This document shows, in pieces, positions 13,470-21,443 of a stretch of DNA of 25,964 nucleotides. Source of the DNA: an uncultured Eubacteriales bacterium (GTDB lineage Bacteria; Bacillota; Clostridia; Christensenellales; QAND01). A model generated the notes under the pieces. The model worked only from the letters and a program-made list of their open reading frames with translations, was not told the DNA's origin and ran no database searches. The first letter of the stretch is position 1. Every line of letters begins with the position of its first letter. The stretch lies in assembly GCA_900546685.1 (NCBI GenBank), contig UREB01000002.1, forward strand, positions 1-25,964, given 5' to 3'. Made by a program: the position numbers and the translations under genes.

Positions 13470-14650
13470 CGTTCCTCTCCTAACGCCGGACGGTACAGGG
13501 ACACATATACGCTGGGCGTTACCGTCACCTGCAGCTGTTTTCTTTTCTCCGGCCATTGATAATCCGCCCAATCCCGCTGCGTTTTGAAATTTTTCGCAGC
13601 TGCCTTCCCAACGCTGTACCCATCCACGCCCCATGCTGCAAATTCCCGGCTGATCTCTTCCAGATCCTCTTGCAGCCGCTGTTGCACATAGGCGGCAATC
13701 TCCTCCTTTTTGGCCAGCGTTTCGTAGTTTTCCGTTCCTGCATAGGCCACCAAAAATGCATTGAGCGGCACCTCTATCTGGGCGCTGGGATATGCACCGT
13801 CTGTGTTTACCGTTGTCTTTACAGGCCCCGCCTGTTTTAATTTCAGCGTCAGCATCCCTTCGCCGAAGGGATTCGGCAGGCTGATTTCGCCATGGCCAAA
13901 CTGCCCGGTAGCCATACACCACACGCGGGTCTGCTCGCCGGTCAGCGTGCCTACCATGCGGTCGTCGTAAAATACAGCGGACCCAATTAGCTCGCTTTTG
14001 ATGCTGCTTTCCACCATGGTATAGCCTGGCAGCTCGGATATGGCAGAGCCGCTGTTTGGCTTTTTTGCCTCGTCGCTTTGCATGCCCAGCGCCACAACGG
14101 CAGCCCCTCTCTGCTCATAGAGAGAATCGTAAAACATATCCAACGTGAAATTAGGAAAGATGCCGCTGGTGCCCGCCTCGCTGATGATGCTCTGCTGGAG
14201 ATGCATGAGGTTTAGGTTTTCATCGCTTTGCAGCGATTGTACAAATTTTTTCGCCGTATCCTGCGCCACAATGACCATGGCCCCTTTCCGCACCTGAGGC
14301 ATGCGCATCAACGGATCGATGATCTGGCCAACGCCTTCTTCCGCCAGCGTCCGGCCGATGACCAAAAAATTCAAATGCGTAAAATCAACACGTTACGGCG
14401 TGTTTGCATTGAGCAGGGCCACCGCGTCCGACAGCCCCTCCGCCTGGCATACGATGGTGCGGAAGGAGGGGGAATCCTCCTCTGCCAAAACTGGAAGCTG
14501 AAAGGAAATTTCATAGGTTTTTTCCGTTCCTTTGTCCACGCCCAGCGAAAGGATAAACGACGTATCATCGATTTCCTTGGCGTCTGCACAGCCGGATAGC
14601 ATGCCCGCAGCCAACAGCAGGCATAGCAATAGTGCCATCCCTTTTTTCAT
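13466..14650 (-). pseudogene. GerC-type germinant receptor lipoprotein, interrupted by an in-frame TAA
   Basis: GerC subunits are lipoproteins on the outer face of the spore inner membrane and are needed for receptor function. From ATG 14650 (ATGA overlap with gerB) the frame gives a signal peptide with lipobox LSGC, then KEIDDTSFILSLGVDKG, and stops at TAA 14395-14393 after 85 codons. The same frame continues without shift for 308 more codons to 13466 with normal GerC sequence: RVDFTHLNFLVIGRTLAEEGV, a SELPGYTMVESS block, and a C-terminal EEISREFAAWGVDGYSVG block. Without the stop the total of 394 residues would be normal. One base change (for example AAA or CAA to TAA) explains it. No ribosome site precedes TTG 14374, so reinitiation seems weak. 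Recent mutation, sequencing error and read-through are the options. Confidence 0.85.
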
Positions 14651-15711
14651 GGTTTCAACCTCCGAATCTTGGACACCGCCCATACAACGGCCAGCAGCCC
14701 CGGCGTCACAATGGCGCCAAAGGCCACCAGATAATTGGCCACCAGCGCCATGGCCCCATGGATCATTAAGATCGACACGACCAAGATCAGGGCAGACAGC
14801 CCTGCAATGATGGGGCGCTGATCCTTTGTGCCCAGCACCTGCCCAATGCCTTGCGAAGCGATTTGCAGCGCAAAGGCGCCCGATACAAAAGTACTGATAG
14901 ACCAACAGAAGAAAAACAGTGGGCCCATCCTTTGCAAAAAACGGCCCAGGTCTATGTTAGAGGCGATGGTATACAGCGGCGATACCGAGTTTTGGTACGC
15001 GCTGGTACCCATGGACGCCGTCATACAAAGCATGATGGTGCTGAGCAGCACCGAGCTGAACACCAGTGCCCAGCAGCTGGCCCGCACCGTGGGCTTTTGC
15101 ATATGTGTTTCATGGCTCCAAAACCATACGCACAGCACCGTCCAAAACGCAGTGGAAAACATCAGCCCCGCCCGCATCGTAGGCCACAGCCCGGCGCCCA
15201 TGACAGGGCTTACGTTGCTCCAGTCCATATTCGGCAAATTGGCCGCCACCAGCACCAGCAGCGCCACAAAGGGAATACACCAAACCAGTCGGGACGAACG
15301 CGCAATGCAAACCGCGCCGCCAAAGGCGATCAGACACATCGGCACCACATACAACAGCGCTGTCTGCGAAATATTTGTCAGCGGGAAAAAATAATACCGT
15401 GTTACCGAAATCATCTTGCCTACCGAAATTGCCATCAGCAATGTCAGCCAAACAGCCCATAATACGATGACGGCGCAGCCCAGGCCCGCCCCCAGGACGC
15501 GCTGTGCGCAGGCGACGGGGCCGCCGTACGCGCTGAGTTTTTTGGCCAGCAGCAGCATAAAAAGGCCGATGGGCAGGGCGATCAGCGGCATCATCCAGGC
15601 GCTCTGTCCCGGTTGATTGACAAACGTGACAGGGTCTAAAAATACCAGCCGCCCAATCAGGCTGACCAATACGCTGGCCCATATTTCCTTGGCTCCAATT
15701 CTTCCTTTCAT
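14647..15711 (-). CDS. GerB-type germinant receptor permease-like subunit
   Basis: A 354-residue integral membrane protein of the spore germination GerB family (APC superfamily fold), which is thought to bind the nutrient germinant. About ten hydrophobic helices can be followed. Family-like features are KEIWASVLVSLIGRLVFLDP near the N-terminus, WMMPLIALPIGL, and the glycine-rich GPLFFFCWSISTFVSGAFAL region late in the chain. The start ATG 15711 gives MKGRIGAKEI and overlaps the gerA stop in an ATGA junction; a longer frame to 15846 only reads into gerA. The stop overlaps the gerC start in the same way. The reading frame is intact, unlike gerC. Confidence 0.9.
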   Translation of the reverse strand: MKGRIGAKEIWASVLVSLIGRLVFLDPVTFVNQPGQSAWMMPLIALPIGLFMLLLAKKLSAYGGPVACAQRVLGAGLGCAVIVLWAVWLTLLMAISVGKMISVTRYYFFPLTNISQTALLYVVPMCLIAFGGAVCIARSSRLVWCIPFVALLVLVAANLPNMDWSNVSPVMGAGLWPTMRAGLMFSTAFWTVLCVWFWSHETHMQKPTVRASCWALVFSSVLLSTIMLCMTASMGTSAYQNSVSPLYTIASNIDLGRFLQRMGPLFFFCWSISTFVSGAFALQIASQGIGQVLGTKDQRPIIAGLSALILVVSILMIHGAMALVANYLVAFGAIVTPGLLAVVWAVSKIRRLKP

Positions 15712-17279
15712 CGCCGCCGCCCCATATTCACAGCATCCGGCGCATCGTGCTGCTTTTTCCTGCCCTTGAAGATCAGGTCGGTCGCGTGCTTGGTGGCCGG
15801 CGCAAAGGCGGCGAAAAATGGAACGCCAAAGGAATCCAGCGTACATAGGTAGGCCATCAAGACCGCCCAGCCCGCCGCAATGCCGATGAGCCCTGCCACA
15901 GCGCCCAGCGCCAAAAACGCAAAGCGCAGGATATATAGCGCCATCTGCAAGCCGTAATCGGGAATGGCAAAGCTGCTCAGCACCGTCAGCGCGATGACGA
16001 TGAGCACCACAGGGCTCACGATATTGCTCATAACAAGCGCCTCGCCCAAAACAATGCCGCCTACAATGCCCAGCTGCTGGTTGATTCCGCCCTGCACGCG
16101 AATCGAAGCTTCGCGCACCAGCTCGAATAGGATGGTGGTTAGCACGATTTCTGATACCACCGGCAGCCCTACCATCTTGCGAAGCGTCAGGGTAGAGATC
16201 ATAAACGCCGTCGGCAAGACCTCTTGATGAAAGGTGACCAAGGCGATATACAGCCCCGGCATCAGCACCGTGATCATCATCGCCAGGATGCGCACCAGGC
16301 GCTCCGTCGTTGCCACCGCGGGGCGCAGGTAGTGATCTTCGCTGGTGTGCATCAGGCCGAAAAACGTGATGGGCACTACCAACGCATACGGCGCGCCGTC
16401 GCAGATCAGCGCAATATGCCCCTGCATAACAAAGGCAGCTGTCCGGTCCGGCCGTTCGGTTTGCAGCGCTTGTGGAAATAAGCTGTATTTTCTTCGTTCA
16501 AAAATGCGCGCTACCGAGTATTCTCCCAATACAAACCCCTTTTGCCTTTGCGCTTCCAACAGTTTTTGCTTTACCTTGGCCAGCAGCTTTGGGTCCACCA
16601 TGCCCTCGCGGTACAAAAGAGCGCCGCGCAGCCCGTTGTCGCCGCCGATGGGAATGAATTTGGTACAAAGATCCGGCGTGCGCGCAATGTTGCGTACCAG
16701 GTTTACATTGGCGCGGATATCCTCTACAAAGCCCTGGTGCGGGCCGTGCACCACCTTTTCGTTTTGTGGGGTGGATACGCTTCGGCGCTCTGTCATACGC
16801 ACATCCAGCATGGCAAATTTCTTTTCTCCCTCTACGATGAAAAAGACCAGCCCGTTGACAATGCCGTCCACCACCACAGAAGGGTCCGTCTCCTCTTTGA
16901 CGCCGTTGAGCGGCACCACCTCCTCCAACGCCTGCGTCAGCGATGTGCAGCCGTTGGTCATCAGGGGTTTCATGATGATCTCTCCCGTCATATCCTTATT
17001 GGTCAGCCCATCCAGCAGCGCCAAAAACACGCGCTTTTCCCCAGCCTTAAAAATGCGCAGGATCAGGTCGTCGTTTTCCCCGTTTCCAAAAATACGGCGG
17101 AGCTGCGTATACATATCCTCCAGCTTTTTGGATAGCGTAAAAGCCGGATACTGCGCCTTTTGCTCTTTGGCCCGGATGTGGGATTCCTGCGGCGCCTCGT
17201 GCTGCTCATCCGGGCTTTCCCCCAGCACAAACGGCTCCGGCGGATCGTACGACAATATCTTTTTCAAATAGGATAACAT
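15708..17279 (-). CDS. GerA-type spore germination protein, A subunit
   Basis: A 523-residue GerA-family subunit. The N-terminal half is hydrophilic and cytoplasmic, with family blocks RRIFGNGENDDLILR, FLALLDGLTNKD and MTERRSVSTPQNEKVVHGPH, then FVEDIRANVNLVRNI. The C-terminal half from about residue 290 carries several membrane helices, with PDRTAAFVMQGHIALICDGAP at the border, SFQ-type MPGLYIALVTFHQEVLPTA, and GIVGGIVLGEALVMSNIVSPVV. Recent work on GerA proteins indicates that A subunits form an oligomeric ion channel. The ATG at 17279 has AGGAG 8 bases upstream and lies about 28 bases after a candidate sigma-G start site. It is first in an A-B-C-D operon. Confidence 0.95.
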   Translation of the reverse strand: MLSYLKKILSYDPPEPFVLGESPDEQHEAPQESHIRAKEQKAQYPAFTLSKKLEDMYTQLRRIFGNGENDDLILRIFKAGEKRVFLALLDGLTNKDMTGEIIMKPLMTNGCTSLTQALEEVVPLNGVKEETDPSVVVDGIVNGLVFFIVEGEKKFAMLDVRMTERRSVSTPQNEKVVHGPHQGFVEDIRANVNLVRNIARTPDLCTKFIPIGGDNGLRGALLYREGMVDPKLLAKVKQKLLEAQRQKGFVLGEYSVARIFERRKYSLFPQALQTERPDRTAAFVMQGHIALICDGAPYALVVPITFFGLMHTSEDHYLRPAVATTERLVRILAMMITVLMPGLYIALVTFHQEVLPTAFMISTLTLRKMVGLPVVSEIVLTTILFELVREASIRVQGGINQQLGIVGGIVLGEALVMSNIVSPVVLIVIALTVLSSFAIPDYGLQMALYILRFAFLALGAVAGLIGIAAGWAVLMAYLCTLDSFGVPFFAAFAPATKHATDLIFKGRKKQHDAPDAVNMGRRR

Positions 17280-17313
17280 GCAACCGCTCCTGACATTGAC
17301 AATTTCTACATGC

Positions 17314-17343
17314 TAGTATGTCCGGCGGCCGCAGCCTTTACTC
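17314..17343 (-). promoter_or_regulatory. candidate sigma-G (forespore) promoter of the ger operon
   Basis: On the minus strand GAGTA (17343-17339) is followed by exactly 18 bases and then CATACTA (17320-17314). The Bacillus sigma-G consensus is GHATR-N18-CATWHTA, so the -10 fits fully and the -35 fits 4 of 5. No sigma-A promoter is visible at this position. Forespore expression is what a germinant receptor needs. Confidence 0.7.
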
Positions 17344-17356
17344 AAAAAACATTTCG

Positions 17357-17385
17357 TTGGGCCAAGCCCTTGCGCATGGTATAAT
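17357..17385 (+). promoter_or_regulatory. promoter of the fucose-mutarotase-like gene
   Basis: TTGGGC (17357-17362), 17 bases, TATAAT (17380-17385), 45 bases before the ATG at 17430. The -10 is perfect and the -35 is half conserved. Confidence 0.7.
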
Positions 17386-17429
17386 AAAAAAACAGTTGAG
17401 AAATTTCTTGCGAGAAAGAAGGTATCTGT

Positions 17430-17864
17430 ATGCTGAAAAACATTCCCCCCATTCTTTCCCCCGACCTTTTATATGTATTGGCCAATATGGGGCATGGGGA
17501 TGAAATCATCATTGCCGACGGCAACTTCCCTGCCGACTCCTCCACCGACCGTCTCATCCGCTGCGACGGCCACGGCGTGCCAGAGGTGCTGGAGGCCGTA
17601 CTGCAACTTCTGCCCTTGGATGATTTTGTCGATCATCCTGCCACGCTGATGAAGGTGGTGCCCGGCAAGTTTGACCAAACGCCGCCGATCTGGGCGGAAT
17701 ACCGCCGCATTTTGGATGCAAGCGGCGAACCGTACAACGATTTTGAATACATGGAGCGGTTTGATTTTTATGAACGCGCCAAACACGCCTATGCCATCGT
17801 AGCAACCAGCGAGACCTCGCTGTTTGCCAACATCATCCTGAAAAAAGGCACCGTTCGCCTATAA
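17430..17864 (+). CDS. fucU: RbsD/FucU family sugar mutarotase (L-fucose mutarotase-like)
   Basis: RbsD/FucU proteins interconvert the anomers of sugars such as fucose or ribose so that transport and kinase steps are not limited. The 144-residue length and the motifs LANMGHGDEIIIADGNFPADS (catalytic His at 22 and Asp at 30) and AYAIVATSETSLFANIILKKG at the C-terminus are typical of FucU. The full-length frame has no gap. AAGAAGG precedes the ATG. It is a single-gene unit between its own promoter and a terminator at 17873-17898, with no fucose or ribose genes nearby, so its substrate is not given by context; the symbol is by family. Confidence 0.88.
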   Translation: MLKNIPPILSPDLLYVLANMGHGDEIIIADGNFPADSSTDRLIRCDGHGVPEVLEAVLQLLPLDDFVDHPATLMKVVPGKFDQTPPIWAEYRRILDASGEPYNDFEYMERFDFYERAKHAYAIVATSETSLFANIILKKGTVRL

Positions 17865-17872
17865 GCGATGGC

Positions 17873-17898
17873 AAAGCCCGCCGAACGCGGGCTTTTTT
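17873..17898 (+). terminator. terminator after the fucU-like gene
   Basis: A 9-bp GC-rich hairpin (17873-17881 with 17887-17895, loop of 5) followed by a run of six T, 9 bases after the stop. Confidence 0.9.
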
Positions 17899-17980
17899 CC
17901 TGTTTTGCGTCGGTTTGGCAGGGCGCCCCTAGGCCCGATCCTTCGCCGTAGCAATCAACTTTCAACATGGGAGGCATGGA

Positions 17981-18745
17981 ATGCAAAAAATCTTCTTTTT
18001 TGATATAGACGGTACCTTGGCCATGCATGGGCAGATCCCGCCCGGCAACTTGGAAGCGTTGCGCCGATTAAAGCAGGCCGGGCACCTTACCTTTGTCTGT
18101 ACTGGCCGTCCGGTCTTTTATGCCGAAGCGCTGTTCGGTTCCCTTGTCAGCGGGTATATCGCCTGCAATGGGCGGTATCTTTGCTATCAGGGGCATAGGC
18201 TGCATACCCGGACGCTTTCCGCCAAAGCGCTGGCCTCTTATCGGGAGACCATCGACGCACTTTCCGCCGGCGCGCTGTTTCTTTCCGAACGCGCCGCCTA
18301 TGCCTACCATCTCAGCCGCGCCCAGCTTTGCTCTGTGCAGGCAGAATATGGACAGGAGCGCATTTTCGCATTCCCTGCGCAAGAAGATCTCTATTCTTTT
18401 GATCTGTACTATGCCGAACCAGCGCAGCGCGACGCCTTGTGCCGTGCCTTTGAAGGGCGTTTGGTCATCAACGATCATGGCGGCAGCGGGTCTTGCGACT
18501 GCTCTACCTCCGATTGGGATAAGGGCAGCGCCATAAATTATCTGCTTGGGCATTTTGGCGTGGGCCGAAACGACGCCTATGCCTTTGGCGACGGCTACAA
18601 CGACCAAGCCATGTTCCGTATAGCGGGCCATGGCATCGCCATGGGCAACGCCGTGGATGCGCTGAAGGCCAAGGCTTCGTATATCACCGATACGATGGAA
18701 AACGACGGCATTCTCAAAGCGCTGCGCCACGAGGGCGTATTGTAG
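17981..18745 (+). CDS. Cof-type HAD superfamily phosphatase
   Basis: A 254-residue HAD hydrolase of the Cof/IIB type, likely a sugar-phosphate or nucleotide phosphatase. Motif I is FFDIDGTL with nucleophile D8 and acid D10; motif II is FVCTGRP; motif III is the lysine in SDWDKGSAINYLL; motif IV is FGDGYNDQAMF, followed by GHGIAMGNAVDALKAKASYITD, all intact. The cap domain between about 80 and 180 is short and variable and does not allow a substrate call. GGGAGG is 6-7 bases before the ATG. I see no clear promoter in the 80 bases after the preceding terminator. Confidence 0.92.
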   Translation: MQKIFFFDIDGTLAMHGQIPPGNLEALRRLKQAGHLTFVCTGRPVFYAEALFGSLVSGYIACNGRYLCYQGHRLHTRTLSAKALASYRETIDALSAGALFLSERAAYAYHLSRAQLCSVQAEYGQERIFAFPAQEDLYSFDLYYAEPAQRDALCRAFEGRLVINDHGGSGSCDCSTSDWDKGSAINYLLGHFGVGRNDAYAFGDGYNDQAMFRIAGHGIAMGNAVDALKAKASYITDTMENDGILKALRHEGVL

Positions 18746-18758
18746 GCGCTTTCCTTTC

Positions 18759-18787
18759 TTTACAAACCTTCGCCGCCTCTGTATAAT
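18759..18787 (+). promoter_or_regulatory. promoter of the lipoprotein pair (TTTACA-N17-TATAAT)
   Basis: TTTACA (18759-18764) and TATAAT (18782-18787) are 17 bases apart and 44 bases before the first lipoprotein start. It lies just after the HAD gene stop. Confidence 0.85.
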
Positions 18788-18830
18788 AGAAAAAGATTGG
18801 GCAAAATCGGGTTAGGAGGATCGCATATCC

Positions 18831-19151
18831 ATGAAAAGAGCAGCGGTTTGCCTGTGCTTGCTCCTCTGCTTGGCGTTGGTTTGTGCCTGCGGCGGAGCGC
18901 CTACCCTGGTGGGTACCTGGCAGCATGGGGCAGCGCCGATCACCTATGAATTCCGTGCGGACGGCACCTTATCGCTTACGACGGAAAGCCGCGCGCCCAT
19001 CGAGGGGACCTATACGGCGGACGAAGCTACTGGGCAGCTTACCATTGAATACGATGGCTTTGAAACGATTGCCTCCTACGTGCTGGAGGGCAATACGCTG
19101 ACCTGTACAGACGTAAACGGCGCCGTTGTCACCTTGACCCGCGTACAATAA
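18831..19151 (+). CDS. small lipoprotein, first of a related pair
   Basis: A 106-residue exported lipoprotein: basic start MKRAA, hydrophobic core, and a lipobox ending VCAC with Cys near residue 20. The mature part of about 85 residues starts GGAPTLVGTWQ and reads as alternating beta strands with TYEFRADGTLSL, GTYTADEATGQLTIEY and NTLTCTDVNG, the pattern of small lipocalin-like domains common in Clostridia lipoproteins. Function unknown. GGAGG lies about 10 bases before the ATG. The next gene encodes a clear relative 27 bases later, so they form a two-gene unit behind the promoter at 18759-18787. Confidence 0.85.
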   Translation: MKRAAVCLCLLLCLALVCACGGAPTLVGTWQHGAAPITYEFRADGTLSLTTESRAPIEGTYTADEATGQLTIEYDGFETIASYVLEGNTLTCTDVNGAVVTLTRVQ

Positions 19152-19178
19152 ACTGCGAATCATTACTGGAGGATACCG

Positions 19179-19535
19179 ATGAGATCTGTGAAAAAATTTT
19201 TTCTAGCCTTTACCGTGCTGTTTACCCTGGCGCTGTGCGTAGGCTGCGGCGGCGGCAATGAATTGGTTGGCCGGTACCAGGACAACCTGGACCCCAACGT
19301 GGTGTATGAATTCCAAAAAGGCAATATGCTTGCCATCGAAACAGCCGGCGATTCCATCGCCACAGGAGATACCTATACCATCGACGAGGAGGCCAAGCGC
19401 CTGCATTTCGAGACCCAGGCACCGGGCGGCCAGCCCGTTACCCGCGATGCGTCGTACTCCTATGATAAGGACAGCAAGGTGCTGACCATCACCGGCGACG
19501 ATGGCACGCAGCAGGTGATGACCAAAATCGACTAA
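19179..19535 (+). CDS. small lipoprotein, second of a related pair
   Basis: A 118-residue lipoprotein with signal peptide MRSVKKFFLAFTVLFTLA and lipobox CVGC (Cys near 23). The mature part starts GGGNELVGRYQ and continues with VVYEFQKGNMLAIE, GDTYTIDEEAKRLHFE and SKVLTITGDDGTQQVMT. Block by block this lines up with the preceding gene (LVG, YEF, a YT-DE turn, an LTxT end), so the two are probably an old tandem duplication that has diverged strongly. It is more acidic than its partner. GGAGG precedes the ATG by 6 bases. A bidirectional hairpin follows. Function unknown. Confidence 0.85.
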   Translation: MRSVKKFFLAFTVLFTLALCVGCGGGNELVGRYQDNLDPNVVYEFQKGNMLAIETAGDSIATGDTYTIDEEAKRLHFETQAPGGQPVTRDASYSYDKDSKVLTITGDDGTQQVMTKID

Positions 19536-19541
19536 GCGAAT

Positions 19542-19573
19542 AAAAAAGGACGTACTGTGTACGTCCTTTTTTT
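19542..19573. terminator. bidirectional terminator between lipoprotein and papain-like genes
   Basis: A 14-bp perfect hairpin (19542-19555 with 19559-19572, loop of 3) with A and T runs at its ends. It lies between the convergent stops at 19535 (plus) and 19572 (minus). Confidence 0.9.
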
Positions 19574-20264
19574 ATGCCTTGTATCGATGGGCGCGGTAGA
19601 CGCGGTACATCAGCACCGCAACGCTCTTGCAGGCTTCTGTCGTGCGCCTGCGCCAGCCCAAATGCAAAAAATAATCATCCGGCGCGGGCGCCGCCGCCCA
19701 GGCCGGCCGGTATTGCTCCAACGGGCCGCGATAATACAGATACTCTGCAAACGCCTCAGCAAAATCTTTGGGCAGCACCACGCTTTTGGCGCACAGCCCC
19801 TTGGGCAGCACGCCGGCCGTTCGCAGGCACTGGGCTACAAACTGAGAGCAGATCTCCGCCTTATACGCATTTACCTCCCGCCCAAACGGCGCCAACAACG
19901 GCGCAAAGGCGTTGTAAATATATTCCTCCTCATCGGCTTGCATGCGCCAGATCCTGTGCGCTACCGCACGGTACTGCATCCAGGAAACCGGGATGCGGTA
20001 GATATGCACATATGTTTCCTCCTCGCCCAGCAAGGTAAGGCGGCCCGGCGTTTCCTGCACAAATCCACCCTTTAACGGGCTTTGCAGCCGGTAACGTGCA
20101 AACGAGTACATCTGGGTTAGGTCCGCCGTAAGGCTGATAGAGCTATGGCTAAACGGGCTTTTTGTTACCTTGCGAATGACCTTGCCGATGCGCGTATGCG
20201 TTTGGCTGACCACCACATACAGATAGGGATGCAGCTCGTTTTCCCGCAGGCTATTAACGTACAT
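19572..20264 (-). CDS. permuted papain-like (NlpC/P60 superfamily) protein, unnamed
   Basis: A protein of about 230 residues whose layout fits the circularly permuted papain-like fold: YLYVVVSQTHTRIGKVIRKVT leads to a histidine in the FSHSSIS block, and about 100 residues later comes a cysteine in AEICSQFVAQCL. His before Cys is the permuted order. Such proteins may act as amidases or peptidases on cell-wall or lipid substrates; no signal peptide is seen, so it is probably cytoplasmic, and the substrate is unknown. The start is uncertain: ATG 20264 is used here, a TTG at 20282 is possible, and neither has a strong ribosome site. Either way it overlaps the degV stop, so it is coupled to degV. 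Confidence 0.75.
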   Translation of the reverse strand: MYVNSLRENELHPYLYVVVSQTHTRIGKVIRKVTKSPFSHSSISLTADLTQMYSFARYRLQSPLKGGFVQETPGRLTLLGEEETYVHIYRIPVSWMQYRAVAHRIWRMQADEEEYIYNAFAPLLAPFGREVNAYKAEICSQFVAQCLRTAGVLPKGLCAKSVVLPKDFAEAFAEYLYYRGPLEQYRPAWAAAPAPDDYFLHLGWRRRTTEACKSVAVLMYRVYRAHRYKA

Positions 20265-21099
20265 CTTCCCAGAAAATGCCAAACGCCCCGGGGCCGATAT
20301 GCGTACCCACCACGCAGCCTATATCCGCAATATCGATGCGCTTTGGCTTTACCTTGGCCTGCAACAGCGCAATGAACCGCTGGGCCGGGCGAATGTCCGA
20401 GGAATAGCCGATGCCGATACTCTGCTCGCTGAGCGGCCGGCCGCAGTTTTCCATCACATAATCCCGGATCCACTGCATGCCCTTTTGAAGGCTGCGCGCT
20501 TTATGGAGCACTTCGTTGGAGCCATCCTTCATCACATGGATGATGGGCTTTATATTCAGCACGCCGGCCATCCTGGCGGCCAGCGGGCTGATGCGCCCGC
20601 CCTTTTTTAAATATTCTACGGTATCCAGCAAGATCAGCGTGCTTAGCCGGGACACCCTGCTGCGGCAGGCGGCAGCGATCTCCTCATGCGTTTTCCCAGC
20701 CTGGATCATCTCCAGCGCATCCATCACCGGCATCCCGCTGCCCAGGGCGGCAGTGCGCGTATCGATGATGTCGATCTTTCCCTCCACCATATCCTTGGCG
20801 ATCAGGGCGCTTTGGTAAGATGCGCTCAGCTTGGAAGAACAGGTAAAGCACAGCACCGAATCGCCGTTGGCGCAAAACGTCTCAAAGACGCGCCGGTATT
20901 GTTCCGGCGAAGGGGCGGCCGTCACCGGCAGCTGCTCGCTTTGCGGCAACAGCTCAAAAAACTGCTGATTGGAAAGCTCCAGCTTATCATCGTAATTCAT
21001 TCCGTTGATCGTTACCTTCAGCGGAATGATGGTAATCTTTTCTTCTATATGCAGCTCCTGCGGATAATCGCAGGTTGTATCTGCCACGATGCGGATCAT
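20254..21099 (-). CDS. DegV family fatty-acid-binding protein
   Basis: DegV-family proteins bind a fatty acid and, in Firmicutes, can act as FakB subunits that present fatty acids to the kinase FakA for incorporation into phospholipid. The protein is 281 residues. Family marks are IRIVADTTCDYP at the start, the lipid-contacting TAAPSPEQY, the DegV loop CSSKLSASYQSA, DTRTAALGSG, LDTVEYLKKGGRISPLAA and the late GCVVGTHIGPGAFGIFW. All are intact. AGAGGGA lies 7 bases before the ATG at 21099 and the promoter is at 21154-21182. It is first in a two-gene unit with the papain-like gene. Whether it is a FakB cannot be decided from the sequence alone. Confidence 0.93.
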   Translation of the reverse strand: MIRIVADTTCDYPQELHIEEKITIIPLKVTINGMNYDDKLELSNQQFFELLPQSEQLPVTAAPSPEQYRRVFETFCANGDSVLCFTCSSKLSASYQSALIAKDMVEGKIDIIDTRTAALGSGMPVMDALEMIQAGKTHEEIAAACRSRVSRLSTLILLDTVEYLKKGGRISPLAARMAGVLNIKPIIHVMKDGSNEVLHKARSLQKGMQWIRDYVMENCGRPLSEQSIGIGYSSDIRPAQRFIALLQAKVKPKRIDIADIGCVVGTHIGPGAFGIFWEDVR

Positions 21100-21153
21100 T
21101 CTATGTCCCTCTTTCCCAAGGATAACAGCATACCAGCCGGGTTTTATTTTTTT

Positions 21154-21182
21154 ATTTTACTAGAGGCCCTGCCAAAAGTAAA
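21154..21182 (-). promoter_or_regulatory. candidate promoter of degV
   Basis: Minus-strand TTTACT (21182-21177), 17 bases, TAAAAT (21159-21154), about 55 bases before the degV start. Both boxes are one or two bases from consensus. Confidence 0.6.
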
Positions 21183-21343
21183 GCCGCTGGGCTGCAATTT
21201 CCAGTTATCTTTATGGCATTGGCTTTCAATTTCCGTGCGTTTTCCCGCTGCTTTGTCAAGCCGCCCTACATCCTATGGGCTTTGCTCTTCTTGTATGAAT
21301 ACGGTACAAGCGGACGGTTTGTATCCGCGCTGCTCTCTCCGCT

Positions 21344-21401
21344 TGCAAACCTGGAAACAGCCGGCATTCTCTAAACGCTGTGCCAGGTTTGCACAGCGTT
21401 T
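21344..21401. other. nested inverted repeats in the degV-ABC gap, possible structured RNA
   Basis: Within the 344-base gap (21100-21443) a 10-bp hairpin (21373-21382 with 21392-21401) has a 9-base loop (21383-21391) whose bases are complementary to 21346-21354; the full complementary tracts are 11 bases (21344-21354 and 21383-21393). The loop could therefore form a pseudoknot or an alternative helix. A further hairpin has arms at 21290-21295 and 21305-21310. On the minus strand this is the 3' region of the ABC permease transcript, but the T run after the main hairpin is only three bases, so it is a poor terminator. I see no gene in this gap. Confidence 0.5.
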
Positions 21402-21443
21402 GAAAGCGCCCCGGTTTTCCCAGGGCATAGTTTCGGCTTTTGT

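Noticed and set aside
14366..14374. Separate downstream gene starting at TTG 14374 in place of a broken gerC
   Set aside because: No ribosome site precedes it, it lacks a signal peptide, and its frame is continuous with the upstream lipoprotein half.
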